Source: Bacteroidota bacterium
Lineage (GTDB): Bacteria > Bacteroidota > Bacteroidia > Chitinophagales > Chitinophagaceae
NCBI GenBank assembly: GCA_018267915.1
Contig: JAFDXN010000055.1
Location: forward strand, 1-45,248
DNA: 45,248 bases
Direction: 5' to 3'
Below are positions 6,777 to 15,570 of this stretch, piece after piece. How positions within the stretch are numbered: position 1 is the first letter of the stretch; every line of letters begins with the position of its first letter. The position numbers and the translations under genes were made by a program. The notes under the pieces are model-generated. The model saw only the letters and a program-made list of their open reading frames with translations. It searched no databases and was not told the origin of the DNA.

Positions 6777-7033
6777 TTACCCTTCCTCACTTCTTCGAGC
6801 TTGGCTCTAACTTTTAAGAGCTGCTCTTTTACCTCGGCAAGCTCTTTTTTCGCTTGCTCAAGATGCGCCTTGCCTTGCTTCACAACAAGATCCACAACCG
6901 CCTGCAAGTGGTCGCAAACGTCGGGGATACCGTTATGATCGGCATCTTCCAAGAGGATACCGAGCGCCTCAATTACTTCCTTGCCGACTTTTATTACATT
7001 GGCGGCGTTCTTAAATGCTTCAAACACTTTCAC
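6773..7033 (-). CDS. Coiled-coil protein of the lysis region, 86 aa
   Basis: The N-terminal half contains DADHNGIPDVCDHL, which looks like a short calcium-binding loop (DxDxNGxxD pattern), and the C-terminal half is a coiled coil rich in K, E and A. No membrane segment is visible. It sits directly after the lysozyme gene and is coupled to the next small membrane gene. A calcium-binding loop is suggested by the spacing of Asp and Asn residues; function unknown. Confidence 0.7.
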   Translation of the reverse strand: MKVFEAFKNAANVIKVGKEVIEALGILLEDADHNGIPDVCDHLQAVVDLVVKQGKAHLEQAKKELAEVKEQLLKVRAKLEEVRKGK

Positions 7034-7039
7034 TCGATC

Positions 7040-7516
7040 TCACTCCTTTTTAGCAACAGGCTGCGGCGCCAAAGGCTGTAAAAACAGAGCCTTCTCGCGT
7101 TCCCTGCGGTTTTGCAGTCCTTTGATTACGTTTCCATGATCGTCATGGCACCATCGCGCAAGCTCTTGAGCTGCGCCGGTAAAACTTTTGTTGTTGAGCT
7201 TCTTGAGGAATGTCGATGTTTTAAAAGCATCGACACCTATGTTGTAAATAAACGAGATTAATGCGTCCACTTGATTCTGATTGAGCTGAACTCTGACGTT
7301 CTGCTGAATGATAAGTACGATCTGGACGCACTTATTGCGGCACCGGATCTCTGCCTCTTCACGGGTCATCGGCTCTTGTTTATACTTTTCGACTTCTGCC
7401 GGTGTAATTCTTGTGCCGTAGCCAATAGTGTCTTTACCGGCAGCGCATTTGTATGGCTTACTGCGGAAGCCTTCTTCGTTCTTGAGCTTATTAAGCCCGT
7501 TAGCAGATATTTGCAT
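7040..7516 (-). CDS. Endolysin, lysozyme-type muramidase (GH24)
   Basis: 158 aa. The catalytic pattern E-8aa-[D/C]-5aa-T of phage lysozymes is present: Glu15 in NEEGF, Cys24 in YKCAAG and Thr30 in KDTIGYGT. Further family marks are QVDALISFIYNIG and RREREKALF near the C terminus. It would cut glycan strands of peptidoglycan at the end of infection. No signal peptide or anchor is seen, so it probably needs a holin. The start is ATG 7516, spaced 7 bases from GGGG; a GTG just upstream is less likely. The ribosome site is inside a hairpin (see 7517-7575). Confidence 0.92.
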   Translation of the reverse strand: MQISANGLNKLKNEEGFRSKPYKCAAGKDTIGYGTRITPAEVEKYKQEPMTREEAEIRCRNKCVQIVLIIQQNVRVQLNQNQVDALISFIYNIGVDAFKTSTFLKKLNNKSFTGAAQELARWCHDDHGNVIKGLQNRREREKALFLQPLAPQPVAKKE

Positions 7517-7575
7517 CACTTCGCCCCTTGCACTCTAAATCGAGTATCAAGGGCAAACCGACCCAATCAATTCAA
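7517..7575 (-). promoter_or_regulatory. Leader hairpin enclosing the lysozyme ribosome site
   Basis: On the minus strand, CCCTTG and ACTC (7553-7548 and inner 7545-7542) pair with GAGT and CAAGGG (7535-7532 and 7530-7525). The 3' arm contains the AAGGGG ribosome binding site, 7 bases from ATG. It is preceded by TTGAATTGATTGGGT (7575-7561). The same arrangement with compensating stem changes occurs at 19872-19931, which argues for a real RNA structure. Confidence 0.6.
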
Positions 7576-8067
7576 CGGTAATTCCAAATGATTATCTGCC
7601 GCAATCCCTAGAAGTGCGGCGAGCTTCTCCGGCGGCAATCCGGCTGCATATCGAACAATAGCAGCGTCTCTTTGATCCTTGTCTAAAATCATCTTACAGC
7701 GCAAAGCTTGCACGATTTCTTCGTCACTAAACAGATTAGAGGCGGCTAGCGCCGCGAAGAAGCCCTCTATATCAGGGGATGCCTTGCTGTCTACCGCCGA
7801 TACCGGCGGAACACGCCTTGTGCCGTTTGTGGCGAGTATATAATTTCTATAGTCGGGGTCAAGATTCCCGTTTTCATCAGCGACCGGGGCGAACGTGCGA
7901 ATAATAGAATTATCCGGGCAATCGAAGCCGGGCACTGGCGAATGATCGGATATTCTTACCTCGTTCGCCCTGTCACTGCCTTGTTCAAAAATTAAGTACG
8001 ACGCTGCGCTCGCGCTGTGCGCCGTGAATAAAAACCACAAAGTCGCCAAATAAATCTTACACAGCAT
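7567..8067 (-). CDS. Exported protein of unknown function, late operon
   Basis: 166 aa. The start is ATG 8067, overlapping the end of the fibre gene by 11 bases and preceded by GAGG. The N terminus is a clear Sec signal peptide: MLCK, then a hydrophobic core YLATLWFLFTA, then a HSASA cleavage site before ASY. The mature part has ISDHSPVPGFDCPDNSIIR, then several helices with DEEIVQALRCKMILDKDQRDA. Two cysteines in the mature part could form a disulfide. I do not recognise the family. Its place after the fibre gene suggests a tail or lysis role. Confidence 0.75.
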   Translation of the reverse strand: MLCKIYLATLWFLFTAHSASAASYLIFEQGSDRANEVRISDHSPVPGFDCPDNSIIRTFAPVADENGNLDPDYRNYILATNGTRRVPPVSAVDSKASPDIEGFFAALAASNLFSDEEIVQALRCKMILDKDQRDAAIVRYAAGLPPEKLAALLGIAADNHLELPLN

Positions 8068-10288
8068 TATGCAACACCTCACCCCCACAAGTGGTCTCTA
8101 ACCATTCCGCTTGGCAGACGCCATCCAGAGCAGCGCCAAAAGTGTACTCATGAGCTAACTTGGCTTGCTCTCTTTGGTTGCGAGAATTGAAAGCGGCATA
8201 CATTTGAATCACGCTTTTAGCTTCGCACTTAAGCTCATCACCTGGCTTGATTACACCCGCGTCACAGGCGAGGTGATAATTTGTATCAAGCGGTGTCCAA
8301 TTCTTGCGCATATCCATAGCGAATCTGATTGTTGGCGTACCCGTGATCGAAGTTGCCACGCCGGCGCTTGCGGTCCCGAGGTTTGTGGTCGAACCGGTCG
8401 CAGCATTAGAACCGGCGCTCACCGTTAACGAGCCAGCACCGGTAATAGTCGGAGCCATAACAACAATGCGACCGCCACCGCCGGGTCCGCCTTTGCCGCC
8501 AGATGCACCGCCAGCGCTGCCGCCATTCCCACCTGCCGCTGAGATGCTACCGGTTTTCGTGAGCGTTGCCTGGCATAGCACCTGCACAGTACCACCTGCA
8601 CCACCACCGCCGCCGCCCGAGTCGGACGATGTTGTACCACCGGTCCCACCAGCTGATCCGTTTGCATTTATAGAGCCACTAGCACCGATCGTAAAATTGC
8701 CGACTGATTCGGCGTAAAATGTTCCACCGCCAGAGCCCCCAGTGCCGCCGGCAGCACCCGTACCAGCAGCAGTGCCACCGGACGAACCACCCAGCACATA
8801 AGTTTTTTGCGATCCACCGCCGACTGCTCCCGCCGCGCCACCATCTGCACCGCGAGCTCCAGCGCCAGCATTACCACCACCGCCGCCGCCACCCGTGGCA
8901 GTAAAAGCTGAGCCACCATAGACAGAGCCGCGACCAGGCACTGTGCCTGTACCGTCAGGACCAGAGGTGCCAGCTGAACCGGCGGAGGTTGTCGAGCTAG
9001 CCGCGACGTTTGTCGTCCCGTTCCAGTCTTGGGTGCTCGTGGACCGATAAATAGAGCCAGGCTCTGTGCCGTAGGTTGTTGACACTGTTTGCGTAAGGGT
9101 TGTCGCGTTATACTGCATCACTGTAGTCTCAGTGACCGCGCCTTTTGTTACCGCGCCATCAGAACCGGTGCCGCCAAACGTAGGGACAGAACCCATTGCT
9201 AGCGTCGTACCATTGGAGATAACAACCTGCCCTGACGTACCTGGACCAACCGCAGTGTAACCCGAGCCATTGCCGACTAATATTGTGCCGGTGGCTGCTG
9301 TCGTCAAGCCTGTGCCACCGTTAGTATAAACAACAGGGCTACTGAGAGATATCGTGCGATCCGCAGATAGATCGCCACCGCCAGTTAGTCCCGTACCTGC
9401 CGATACCGTGCGAGTCGTTTTAACGACAGTGCGAGCCGTACCGGAAGTGTTAACGAACTTTAGATCATCTGTGTCAATAGCAATCTCGCCATTGGTGGCG
9501 CCGATTGTCTTTTTAGGAATAACAAGGGTCTGCCCGCTACCGCCATGATCCTGCGTAAACGTGCCGCTATAGGTATTCGATTGATCGTTGAACACGGCAG
9601 AGGTCGCATGTTGCGCCTTCGCGAGATTACCGGATGTTATTTTCGCAGCGGAGTGGTTTGGAATATCGTTGGCAACCAAAGCCCTCAAGCTGACAGCACC
9701 CGTAACACTATCAGGCGTGGCTAGCACTTGGTTCGCTGCAAGACCTGAGGTAGCAGCGACAGCTAAAGTCCCCGAGCCAGTTATAGGGTTGCCGGTGACT
9801 GTAAGCCACGATGGCACTGTCATACCTACAGAGGTTACGGTGCCAGATCCAGCAGGCGAACCATAGGCAAGGAGACCAGAGCCGTTGATCCCGAGAAAAG
9901 TATTGTTTGCGCCCTTTGCTAAGCGTACCCAGTTAGTGCCGTTGTAATAACAAATATCTTGCGATGCCAAACTGGAAAAGTTGAGAATCGCATTTGCTGC
10001 GCTCTGTTGAGTTGTTGCGCCTGTGCCGTTAAAATATGACAACACCGGACCAAGCCCGATAACAAAGGTGCTGTTTGCGCCGTTATCCGTGGTCGTTAAA
10101 CCTGTGCCGACACTTATTTGCCTTTCGTTAGACATCGAAGACTGTAATGCTGTGACAAGGAAAGGCATGTCGTTAGTGACGACCTGACCTGATAAATTCC
10201 AACCTAAACCAGGTTGAGAATTGGCTTGAGCAAAAGCGGGTGCTATTGCTATTAGAAAAGCACAGAGAAGACTAAGTGCCCGAGTCAT
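8057..10288 (-). CDS. Tail fibre / glycine-rich adhesin with signal peptide
   Basis: 743 aa. Residues 1-20 look like a Sec signal (LSLLCAFLIAIAPAFA before QAN). Next come phage fibre motifs: GTVTSVGMTVPSWLTVTGNP with TGSGTLAV, and VSAGTGLTGGGDLSADRTISL. Residues about 450-640 are glycine-rich with runs of six to seven Gly. They recall the polyglycine-sandwich receptor-binding domain of T-even-type adhesins (gp38 of phage S16). The C-terminal 85 residues are a compact helical domain with four cysteines. The start overlaps the previous stop (ATGA), so the signal peptide is not a start-site error. Likely receptor binding. Confidence 0.8.
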   Translation of the reverse strand: MTRALSLLCAFLIAIAPAFAQANSQPGLGWNLSGQVVTNDMPFLVTALQSSMSNERQISVGTGLTTTDNGANSTFVIGLGPVLSYFNGTGATTQQSAANAILNFSSLASQDICYYNGTNWVRLAKGANNTFLGINGSGLLAYGSPAGSGTVTSVGMTVPSWLTVTGNPITGSGTLAVAATSGLAANQVLATPDSVTGAVSLRALVANDIPNHSAAKITSGNLAKAQHATSAVFNDQSNTYSGTFTQDHGGSGQTLVIPKKTIGATNGEIAIDTDDLKFVNTSGTARTVVKTTRTVSAGTGLTGGGDLSADRTISLSSPVVYTNGGTGLTTAATGTILVGNGSGYTAVGPGTSGQVVISNGTTLAMGSVPTFGGTGSDGAVTKGAVTETTVMQYNATTLTQTVSTTYGTEPGSIYRSTSTQDWNGTTNVAASSTTSAGSAGTSGPDGTGTVPGRGSVYGGSAFTATGGGGGGGNAGAGARGADGGAAGAVGGGSQKTYVLGGSSGGTAAGTGAAGGTGGSGGGTFYAESVGNFTIGASGSINANGSAGGTGGTTSSDSGGGGGGAGGTVQVLCQATLTKTGSISAAGGNGGSAGGASGGKGGPGGGGRIVVMAPTITGAGSLTVSAGSNAATGSTTNLGTASAGVATSITGTPTIRFAMDMRKNWTPLDTNYHLACDAGVIKPGDELKCEAKSVIQMYAAFNSRNQREQAKLAHEYTFGAALDGVCQAEWLETTCGGEVLHNAV

Positions 10289-10641
10289 GATTTGAAAACT
10301 TCTCCATCAGTATATCCAATAACGCCACCAACATCTGAGCTTATATAGAACGGCGTGCCGGGACGCACAGCAAAATAGTCCATGCCGGCGCCAGTAAATA
10401 CCTTTTGATAGCTTGCGGCGGCCGAACCGGGATTAACCCAAGACTGGGTTGCATGGCTCCAGAGCCAAAGAGTAATGGTGCAGGTGCCGGATACCTGTAC
10501 TGTGACAAGACCGTACTTTGGCGCCGTTCCGTGAGCGGAATTTCGCCCCGAGGGGGTGCTGGCGGTTAACGGAAGAGTTGTCGAGCCAATCTGTCTATGT
10601 GCTGTACCTGCGGCTGTATAAACGGCTTCGGGAAATTCCAT
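10285..10641 (-). CDS. Small virion-associated protein, 118 aa
   Basis: Lies between the nozzle and fibre genes and is coupled to the fibre by a 4-base overlap. Mostly beta-strand sequence with TVQVSGTCTITLWLWSHAT and YFAVRPGTPFYISSD, which resembles a small jelly-roll or carbohydrate-binding fold. It could be a head fibre, a fibre attachment protein or a tail decoration. No family recognised. Confidence 0.7.
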   Translation of the reverse strand: MEFPEAVYTAAGTAHRQIGSTTLPLTASTPSGRNSAHGTAPKYGLVTVQVSGTCTITLWLWSHATQSWVNPGSAAASYQKVFTGAGMDYFAVRPGTPFYISSDVGGVIGYTDGEVFKS

Positions 10642-10657
10642 CTTGTGTACTCCTGAA

Positions 10658-12397
10658 CTACTGGCGCAATCCGCCTACTGTCAAAATAGACTGGACGCCT
10701 ACCAAATCAATGTGATTGCCACTACCGCCGCTCAATTTGAGCGCCCAAAACCGACCGGACCCGCGACTCTCAAAGTCGATAAGTTTCGGATAAGTCGTTG
10801 TGGTGCCACTCGACCACGTCGAAAGATCCGTGACGCTTGCGCTATTCGCTGTCAGCACGCGCGAGTCTTGCTGTAGCAACTTTGTCGTACCGTCTGACAT
10901 GCTTGTTAGGGTGAAAGCAGTCGCCGTGAAAGACTGATTGCCCCCCTCAGTCATAATCAAAAACTTTCTATTCGAGGCTGATTGCGCTGGTGTATTTGAG
11001 CCCATGAGCGGACTTGTGTAAGTCCAATTTATGTCGCTACCATCGTACGTATCACCGCTGTACATGACCATGATATAGCCATTCGTCGTACCGGCGTAAG
11101 CGACTCCATTGCCCACGTTAGCGCATGCCGGGGAGATGCCGTCTTTCGTAGAAAAAATCGGCGCGGTCCCGAAGTCTTCCGAGGAATTTGGATCTCGTGT
11201 GTTGAAGTTGAGAATCAGTGCATTTTGAGGGGAAGTATTCGCATCGATTGGATACCAGAACTGCGCCTCAAGAGTAGACGGATAAAAATAAGCAAAAGCC
11301 TTGGCTTGATACGTTTTGTTTAGTCTATTGGTTAGATCTTGTACGAGAGCCGTTTTGCGCAAGTTCAACAGTCCAGCTATCGATGAAGTCGCAAAAGATC
11401 TAACGCCATCAGTCGCAAGAAAATACAGGTCATTCTGAGCCTGGATAAAAGTTCTGTTAGAGACGATCCCAAACTCTCTCGTTATTTCCTTTACTTGGAA
11501 CGTTTGGGCTCCGGTTCCTGTAACCATAGCTACACCGTTCTCACAACCAACAATCAAGACAGTGTCGTTAGTGTTGAGTCGCAAAGTACGCAAACCGGTG
11601 ATCGGTCCTAGTACATTTGGCACATCAAGCCAGCCGCCGTCAGTGTCTACTTGTGGGGTCGAAGCCGTAGCAGATTCATAGTTGCCAGAATTTGTTATCA
11701 ATACCGTGTTTGCGTTATCTGCAAATCCGGCCAGTGCCTGGCGACCTTGAAACTCTTCCAAAAATTTCGGCTTTGTAAAAGTCTTTCCACTAAGAGTTAG
11801 TGGGTAATAGGAAGACGCTGCCATGCTGCCGGTACCTGTCCACTTTTGCAGCTCATGGACGCCATCGGCAAAGAAGCAATTGATCGGACCGGCATATGTC
11901 GGTCTACCGTAAACGCGAATACAGGGCACATCCGAGGCAGTAAAGCCGGTGCCTATAGAAGTGGCGGTTTGAGTGCCGATATTGTAATCGTAATAAACCG
12001 ATCCAGCTCTAAATAAAAGCTTTTTGGTTGCTGACGAATCAGTGTAAGGCTGAATCTCAAGGATTATCGCCCCCGAGTTATGCTGTGTTGCCGCATGTTT
12101 TGACCACCCGGTACCGCGGGTCGACCACACACCACGCTTAAGCATTTGTAGATTATTGAGAGTCTTAGCGTACTGCCCGTCTCTCAAAAGATCCGCAATA
12201 GAAGACGCAAGACCCTTGGTCGGCGTCAGCACGTCCAGTTTTAGAGAAACGCCACGCTGGGAGAGCTCTGACTGAGTAGCCGGCGCAACATATGCATTAC
12301 CGTTACCACTACTCTCGCCACTCTGGGCAAGCACCGCAAGCGGAGTCGCAAAAGTCAAAACGCTCGCGATAAAACATGCTAAGAATCTTGCGATCAT
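10658..12397 (-). CDS. Tail nozzle-like beta-propeller protein with signal peptide
   Basis: 579 aa. The first 25 residues form a Sec-like signal (FLACFIASVLTFATPLAVLA before QSG). The body shows repeated propeller-like strands: CFFADGVHELQKW, VLIVGCENGVAMVTG and DLYFLATDGVRSFA, like the T7 gp12 / P22 gp10 nozzle proteins at the distal tail tube. It directly follows the connector gene and is coupled to it by ATGA, which confirms the start. A nozzle protein works in the cytoplasm, so the signal peptide is surprising. Confidence 0.75.
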   Translation of the reverse strand: MIARFLACFIASVLTFATPLAVLAQSGESSGNGNAYVAPATQSELSQRGVSLKLDVLTPTKGLASSIADLLRDGQYAKTLNNLQMLKRGVWSTRGTGWSKHAATQHNSGAIILEIQPYTDSSATKKLLFRAGSVYYDYNIGTQTATSIGTGFTASDVPCIRVYGRPTYAGPINCFFADGVHELQKWTGTGSMAASSYYPLTLSGKTFTKPKFLEEFQGRQALAGFADNANTVLITNSGNYESATASTPQVDTDGGWLDVPNVLGPITGLRTLRLNTNDTVLIVGCENGVAMVTGTGAQTFQVKEITREFGIVSNRTFIQAQNDLYFLATDGVRSFATSSIAGLLNLRKTALVQDLTNRLNKTYQAKAFAYFYPSTLEAQFWYPIDANTSPQNALILNFNTRDPNSSEDFGTAPIFSTKDGISPACANVGNGVAYAGTTNGYIMVMYSGDTYDGSDINWTYTSPLMGSNTPAQSASNRKFLIMTEGGNQSFTATAFTLTSMSDGTTKLLQQDSRVLTANSASVTDLSTWSSGTTTTYPKLIDFESRGSGRFWALKLSGGSGNHIDLVGVQSILTVGGLRQ

Positions 12398-13140
12398 AGA
12401 CCGGGTGACCTCGCGTATCTTGAGCGAGTTTTTCTAAAGCCCATCGCTCCAAGACCCAAAACAACCTTTGGAGGGTGCTCAGGACTACCAAGAGCCTCTT
12501 GCCTCAAGTCCTCGAAAAGATTATCGAGAATCATGGCATAGTCGGAAGCCTTACCCTCAGCCTTCGACACCTCTACCCACATTGTTGCGTGATCCCAGAG
12601 GATGTCTTCAAACCGGACCGGGAAGGCTATTTCATCAGTCGCAAGAGTTATGGGAGAGACGTTGAGGTAGTACTCATACCTGACTGTCAGAGAAACGTTA
12701 GAAGGCGCCGAAAAGCCAATCTTATCAACACCGGTGCCATCAGGAGGATATACATACCAACGACTCGGGAGACCCTTTGTAGTCTCGCCTGACGGGAACC
12801 ACATAAGCCACTCGTCGTAGTCGATATATTCCAGCTTGCGACCTTTGCCGGTAGTTGTGACGAAAACCGTGTCCTCTTTTAAGTCTTCCGCCAGTACGCC
12901 AGCAGGAAGCGAATAGCTGTTAGATCCGCTTGTGACCGAGAACGTACCAACACGACTAAGAAACCGCCCCCGGCTCTTACGAACCAAGCGGCGGTTTACT
13001 TTATCGACAAAGAGCTTTGCCTGAAGTTGTATTTTCGTCAGGCTGGAATCCGTATTGAAAGTCGAGGCATCAGGGATCGTTGGTTCGCCGACATGCTGAA
13101 GCACGCGATTAACAACGTCCCTGAATTGTGAGTTTGCCAC
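12394..13140 (-). CDS. Head-to-tail adaptor (connector) protein
   Basis: 248 aa, GTG start after AAGGTG. The sequence fits the P22 gp4 / T7 gp11-type adaptor: an N-terminal helix (FRDVVNRVLQHVGEP), a loop of small strands with YSLPAGVLAEDLKEDTVFV, a DYDEWLMWFP segment, and two C-terminal helices (ILWDHATMWVEVSKAEGKA, then DYAMILDNLFEDLRQEA). It would sit under the portal and receive the nozzle. The order capsid, adaptor, nozzle fits. Confidence 0.75.
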   Translation of the reverse strand: MANSQFRDVVNRVLQHVGEPTIPDASTFNTDSSLTKIQLQAKLFVDKVNRRLVRKSRGRFLSRVGTFSVTSGSNSYSLPAGVLAEDLKEDTVFVTTTGKGRKLEYIDYDEWLMWFPSGETTKGLPSRWYVYPPDGTGVDKIGFSAPSNVSLTVRYEYYLNVSPITLATDEIAFPVRFEDILWDHATMWVEVSKAEGKASDYAMILDNLFEDLRQEALGSPEHPPKVVLGLGAMGFRKTRSRYARSPGL

Positions 13141-13152
13141 GTTTGCATCACC

Positions 13153-14100
13153 TTACAGAGCGGAGGTGGAGCCTGCACCGGTAGAGCCATAATTGCCCCT
13201 CCAGTCTGCGTAACCTACGCAGCAACGGAAGTAGAGGCGGAAGAGATGATCGTCGGAGGCTTCTTCGTGCAGCATGTCGCGCTGAGGGCGCTGTCTCCAG
13301 AAGAACATCAAACGATGAGCATCGGGATCCTGCATGTACCACTGCGTAGCGGCATTAGACGGGGCTTCAGCCAGGAAGTCAGCGACAACGATATCTTTGA
13401 TACCAGAGCCGGTGATGTTCTTGTCGTTGTTCATACCGCCAGGACGCAGAGCGGACTCCTTCAGTACACTGGCTTCGTCTTCGAGATCCGGGGGAACGAT
13501 CAGGCGGGTCAAATTGACAGGAGCCAGCGAGCCGTGCTCGTCGCGAGTCTTACGACCCTCAGCGCGCATCAGTCTTACAACGGCAGTAGTCATCTGACCG
13601 GTGGCAGCGTTCGAGCCGCTTGTCGGGTTGCCTGCTAGCGGATTAGAGAAGGCATGAGCGGTATTGAAAGCGCTCAAGCCGTCAGGCGCAAGCTCAGAAC
13701 CACCAGGAAGACCGTTGAACAGAGCGCCGGCAGCGAGTCGCTCGATTGTACGAGCGCCAGCACGACCGAGCATCTTGACGGCATCGGTGATTTGACGATA
13801 TTTTGTATCGGCAAGGGCTTCTTTGGTGATCTTGATCTCAGCTTTGTAGATCAAGTGAGTGAAGCGCTTAGAACGAACATTATCGATCTCGATTCTCTCG
13901 AAGACCGAACCTTCAGCAGCCTGGGGGATGCTGTCAGGACCCTGATATTGCAGGAGATCTTCGTAAGCATCTTGCGAATCTTCTACTTTGCAAAATTGGG
14001 TATATTGAGATTTTTTCTCGTTTTCGTCCCACGATACGTCGAAAATATCGAACAGTGTGGGCTTGAGAGTTGCCACTATATCGGCAGTTTTTAAAGCCAT
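13153..14100 (-). CDS. Major capsid protein (HK97-fold type)
   Basis: 315 aa, ATG after AAGGAG. Order and content fit: it lies after scaffold and decoration genes, and has the length of a small HK97-fold capsid. Motifs include FERIEIDNVRSKRFTHLIY (E-loop region) and IKITKEALADTKYRQI (spine helix). NLTRLIVPPDLEDEAS resembles Mu-type gpT major head subunits, and FFWRQRPQRDMLHEEASDD is near the C terminus. Assignment is from place and motifs; no alignment was run. Confidence 0.8.
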   Translation of the reverse strand: MALKTADIVATLKPTLFDIFDVSWDENEKKSQYTQFCKVEDSQDAYEDLLQYQGPDSIPQAAEGSVFERIEIDNVRSKRFTHLIYKAEIKITKEALADTKYRQITDAVKMLGRAGARTIERLAAGALFNGLPGGSELAPDGLSAFNTAHAFSNPLAGNPTSGSNAATGQMTTAVVRLMRAEGRKTRDEHGSLAPVNLTRLIVPPDLEDEASVLKESALRPGGMNNDKNITGSGIKDIVVADFLAEAPSNAATQWYMQDPDAHRLMFFWRQRPQRDMLHEEASDDHLFRLYFRCCVGYADWRGNYGSTGAGSTSAL

Positions 14101-14157
14101 TTTTCCGTAAGCTCCTTGTCGGAAGAGTCACGGAAGCGCCCCACGCGCGGCTTGCTT

Positions 14158-14784
14158 TTACTTGAAGACGACTTCGAGTTGTTTGTTCTTAAGGTCGATT
14201 TGCATCACGTTTACAGCTCCGCCGGTTTTATTGGCGAGTGCTGTATCAATGGTGTTTTTAGCCAAGAACTTAGGATCACCGTTGATGCCGAACGGCACAG
14301 TGGAGACCTTGTTACCAGCAGAAGGAGCCACGGCAAGCGGCTCAATAAAGGTAATGGTGATGTTGCCACCGGAGGTGGCAGAGGAGGCAGAGATAACTCG
14401 ATGAGCGTTCTGCTCTTTGATATACACCACGCCGCCCACCAACTCAGAACCTGCATAGCCAGACTGAGCAATAACGACGGTAGTCGAAGTGCCAGAGACA
14501 GCCGCAGCTTCGTTATGCAGCGGAGTGATGCCGATCTTGAATCTTGCGTTTCTACGAGCGGCAATCATCAAGGGCATAACAATATCGGTAGCGCCGGAAG
14601 TCTTAGACTCCTGCACAATAAAATCAGCCTGAGTATCGGACGATGTGCACGGTGTGACCTTGCCCGAAGCCAGCTTCACAGCATCGCCATCGTTCACGGT
14701 CTGAGATGCGGCGAGCGCGATGTTGTTGATCATCTGATCGCAGTTATCGCCAACCACAGATTTTGCGTATCTAAATCCTGGCAT
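14158..14784 (-). CDS. Probable capsid decoration protein
   Basis: 208 aa, ATG after AAGGAG. The sequence is rich in small residues and beta strands (NDGDAVKLASGKVTPCTSSD, IVMPLMIAARRNARFKIGI, then GGNITITFIEPLAVAPSAGN). It lies between scaffold and major capsid genes, where capsid-stabilising proteins are often encoded. An alternative is a head vertex or minor capsid protein. Confidence 0.6.
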   Translation of the reverse strand: MPGFRYAKSVVGDNCDQMINNIALAASQTVNDGDAVKLASGKVTPCTSSDTQADFIVQESKTSGATDIVMPLMIAARRNARFKIGITPLHNEAAAVSGTSTTVVIAQSGYAGSELVGGVVYIKEQNAHRVISASSATSGGNITITFIEPLAVAPSAGNKVSTVPFGINGDPKFLAKNTIDTALANKTGGAVNVMQIDLKNKQLEVVFK

Positions 14785-14799
14785 TGTTTGCGTTTCTCC

Positions 14800-15555
14800 T
14801 TATCGCGATGCTTCGCGCACGCGCTGCATAGCTTTTTTGGGGTCTTTGAAGTAGTTCATATTGATGTCGTAGATCGCCCTCAATTCTTTAGGCAATCCAT
14901 TCGGATCAAAATTCGCGGCGGGCTCTCCGCCTTTCGCCGGCTTGCTGGAACGTAAATCGATCTGCCCTGTTGGCTTCTCGATACCGTGTTCCTTACAAAA
15001 ACTATCGGCGACAATAGCTGCGGCTTCTTTCAGTCGCGCTTTAGGTAGCGGCTGTCCTGACTGATATGCCTTCTGTACATCCAAGAAACGTTTGTCGTTC
15101 CAAACAAGCTCTTTAAGCTCGCCCGCGAGATCCTGCTTGAGCCCTTGCTTGGCGTTCTTGATTAAAGGCACGCCTTCGCCGACTGTTTCCAATGCTTCAA
15201 ATACAGACGACCAGCAATGCTGCTCGTAGTTTACAGCGGCTTGCTTGATATTTTCTCTACGACTTCCCTCGGCTTTGTCTCGCTCTGCTGCCTCTTGCAA
15301 TTCAAGCCAGTTTCCGATGGCTTCCGCAGAGACACCTCGCTCTTGGAGATTCTTTAGGGTTTTCGCAAGATGTGTGTCTTTCGCAGGTGTCCCCGCGGTT
15401 TCTGCCATCTGCGCAAGTCGCTGAAGCACTCTATCTGTCGCACGCTGTTCAATCTGATCAACGTCGATCTCTCGCGCTTGCGCGGGACCTTCGTCAGCTC
15501 CGAGACTTTCGGCGCCTTCCAAATCTGTTTCTTGTAGTGCGTTTAAAATTTCCAC
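14800..15555 (-). CDS. Capsid scaffolding protein
   Basis: 251 aa, GTG start. Acidic N terminus (EILNALQETDLEGAESLGAD), a long helical middle (IEQRATDRVLQRLAQMAE, LELQEAAERDKAEGSRREN) and a basic C-terminal tail (DPKKAMQRVREASR). This layout, with its place between portal and capsid, is typical of podovirus scaffold proteins, which guide procapsid assembly and then leave. The call rests on layout. Confidence 0.7.
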   Translation of the reverse strand: MEILNALQETDLEGAESLGADEGPAQAREIDVDQIEQRATDRVLQRLAQMAETAGTPAKDTHLAKTLKNLQERGVSAEAIGNWLELQEAAERDKAEGSRRENIKQAAVNYEQHCWSSVFEALETVGEGVPLIKNAKQGLKQDLAGELKELVWNDKRFLDVQKAYQSGQPLPKARLKEAAAIVADSFCKEHGIEKPTGQIDLRSSKPAKGGEPAANFDPNGLPKELRAIYDINMNYFKDPKKAMQRVREASR

Positions 15556-15570
15556 TATTCTTTATCCTTC

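Noticed and set aside
8304..8717. Plus-strand proline-rich open frame
   Set aside because: It is the antisense of the glycine-rich fibre gene; no ribosome site supports it.
14116..14955. Plus-strand 279-aa open frame
   Set aside because: It lies opposite the decoration and scaffold genes and has no phage-like sequence features.
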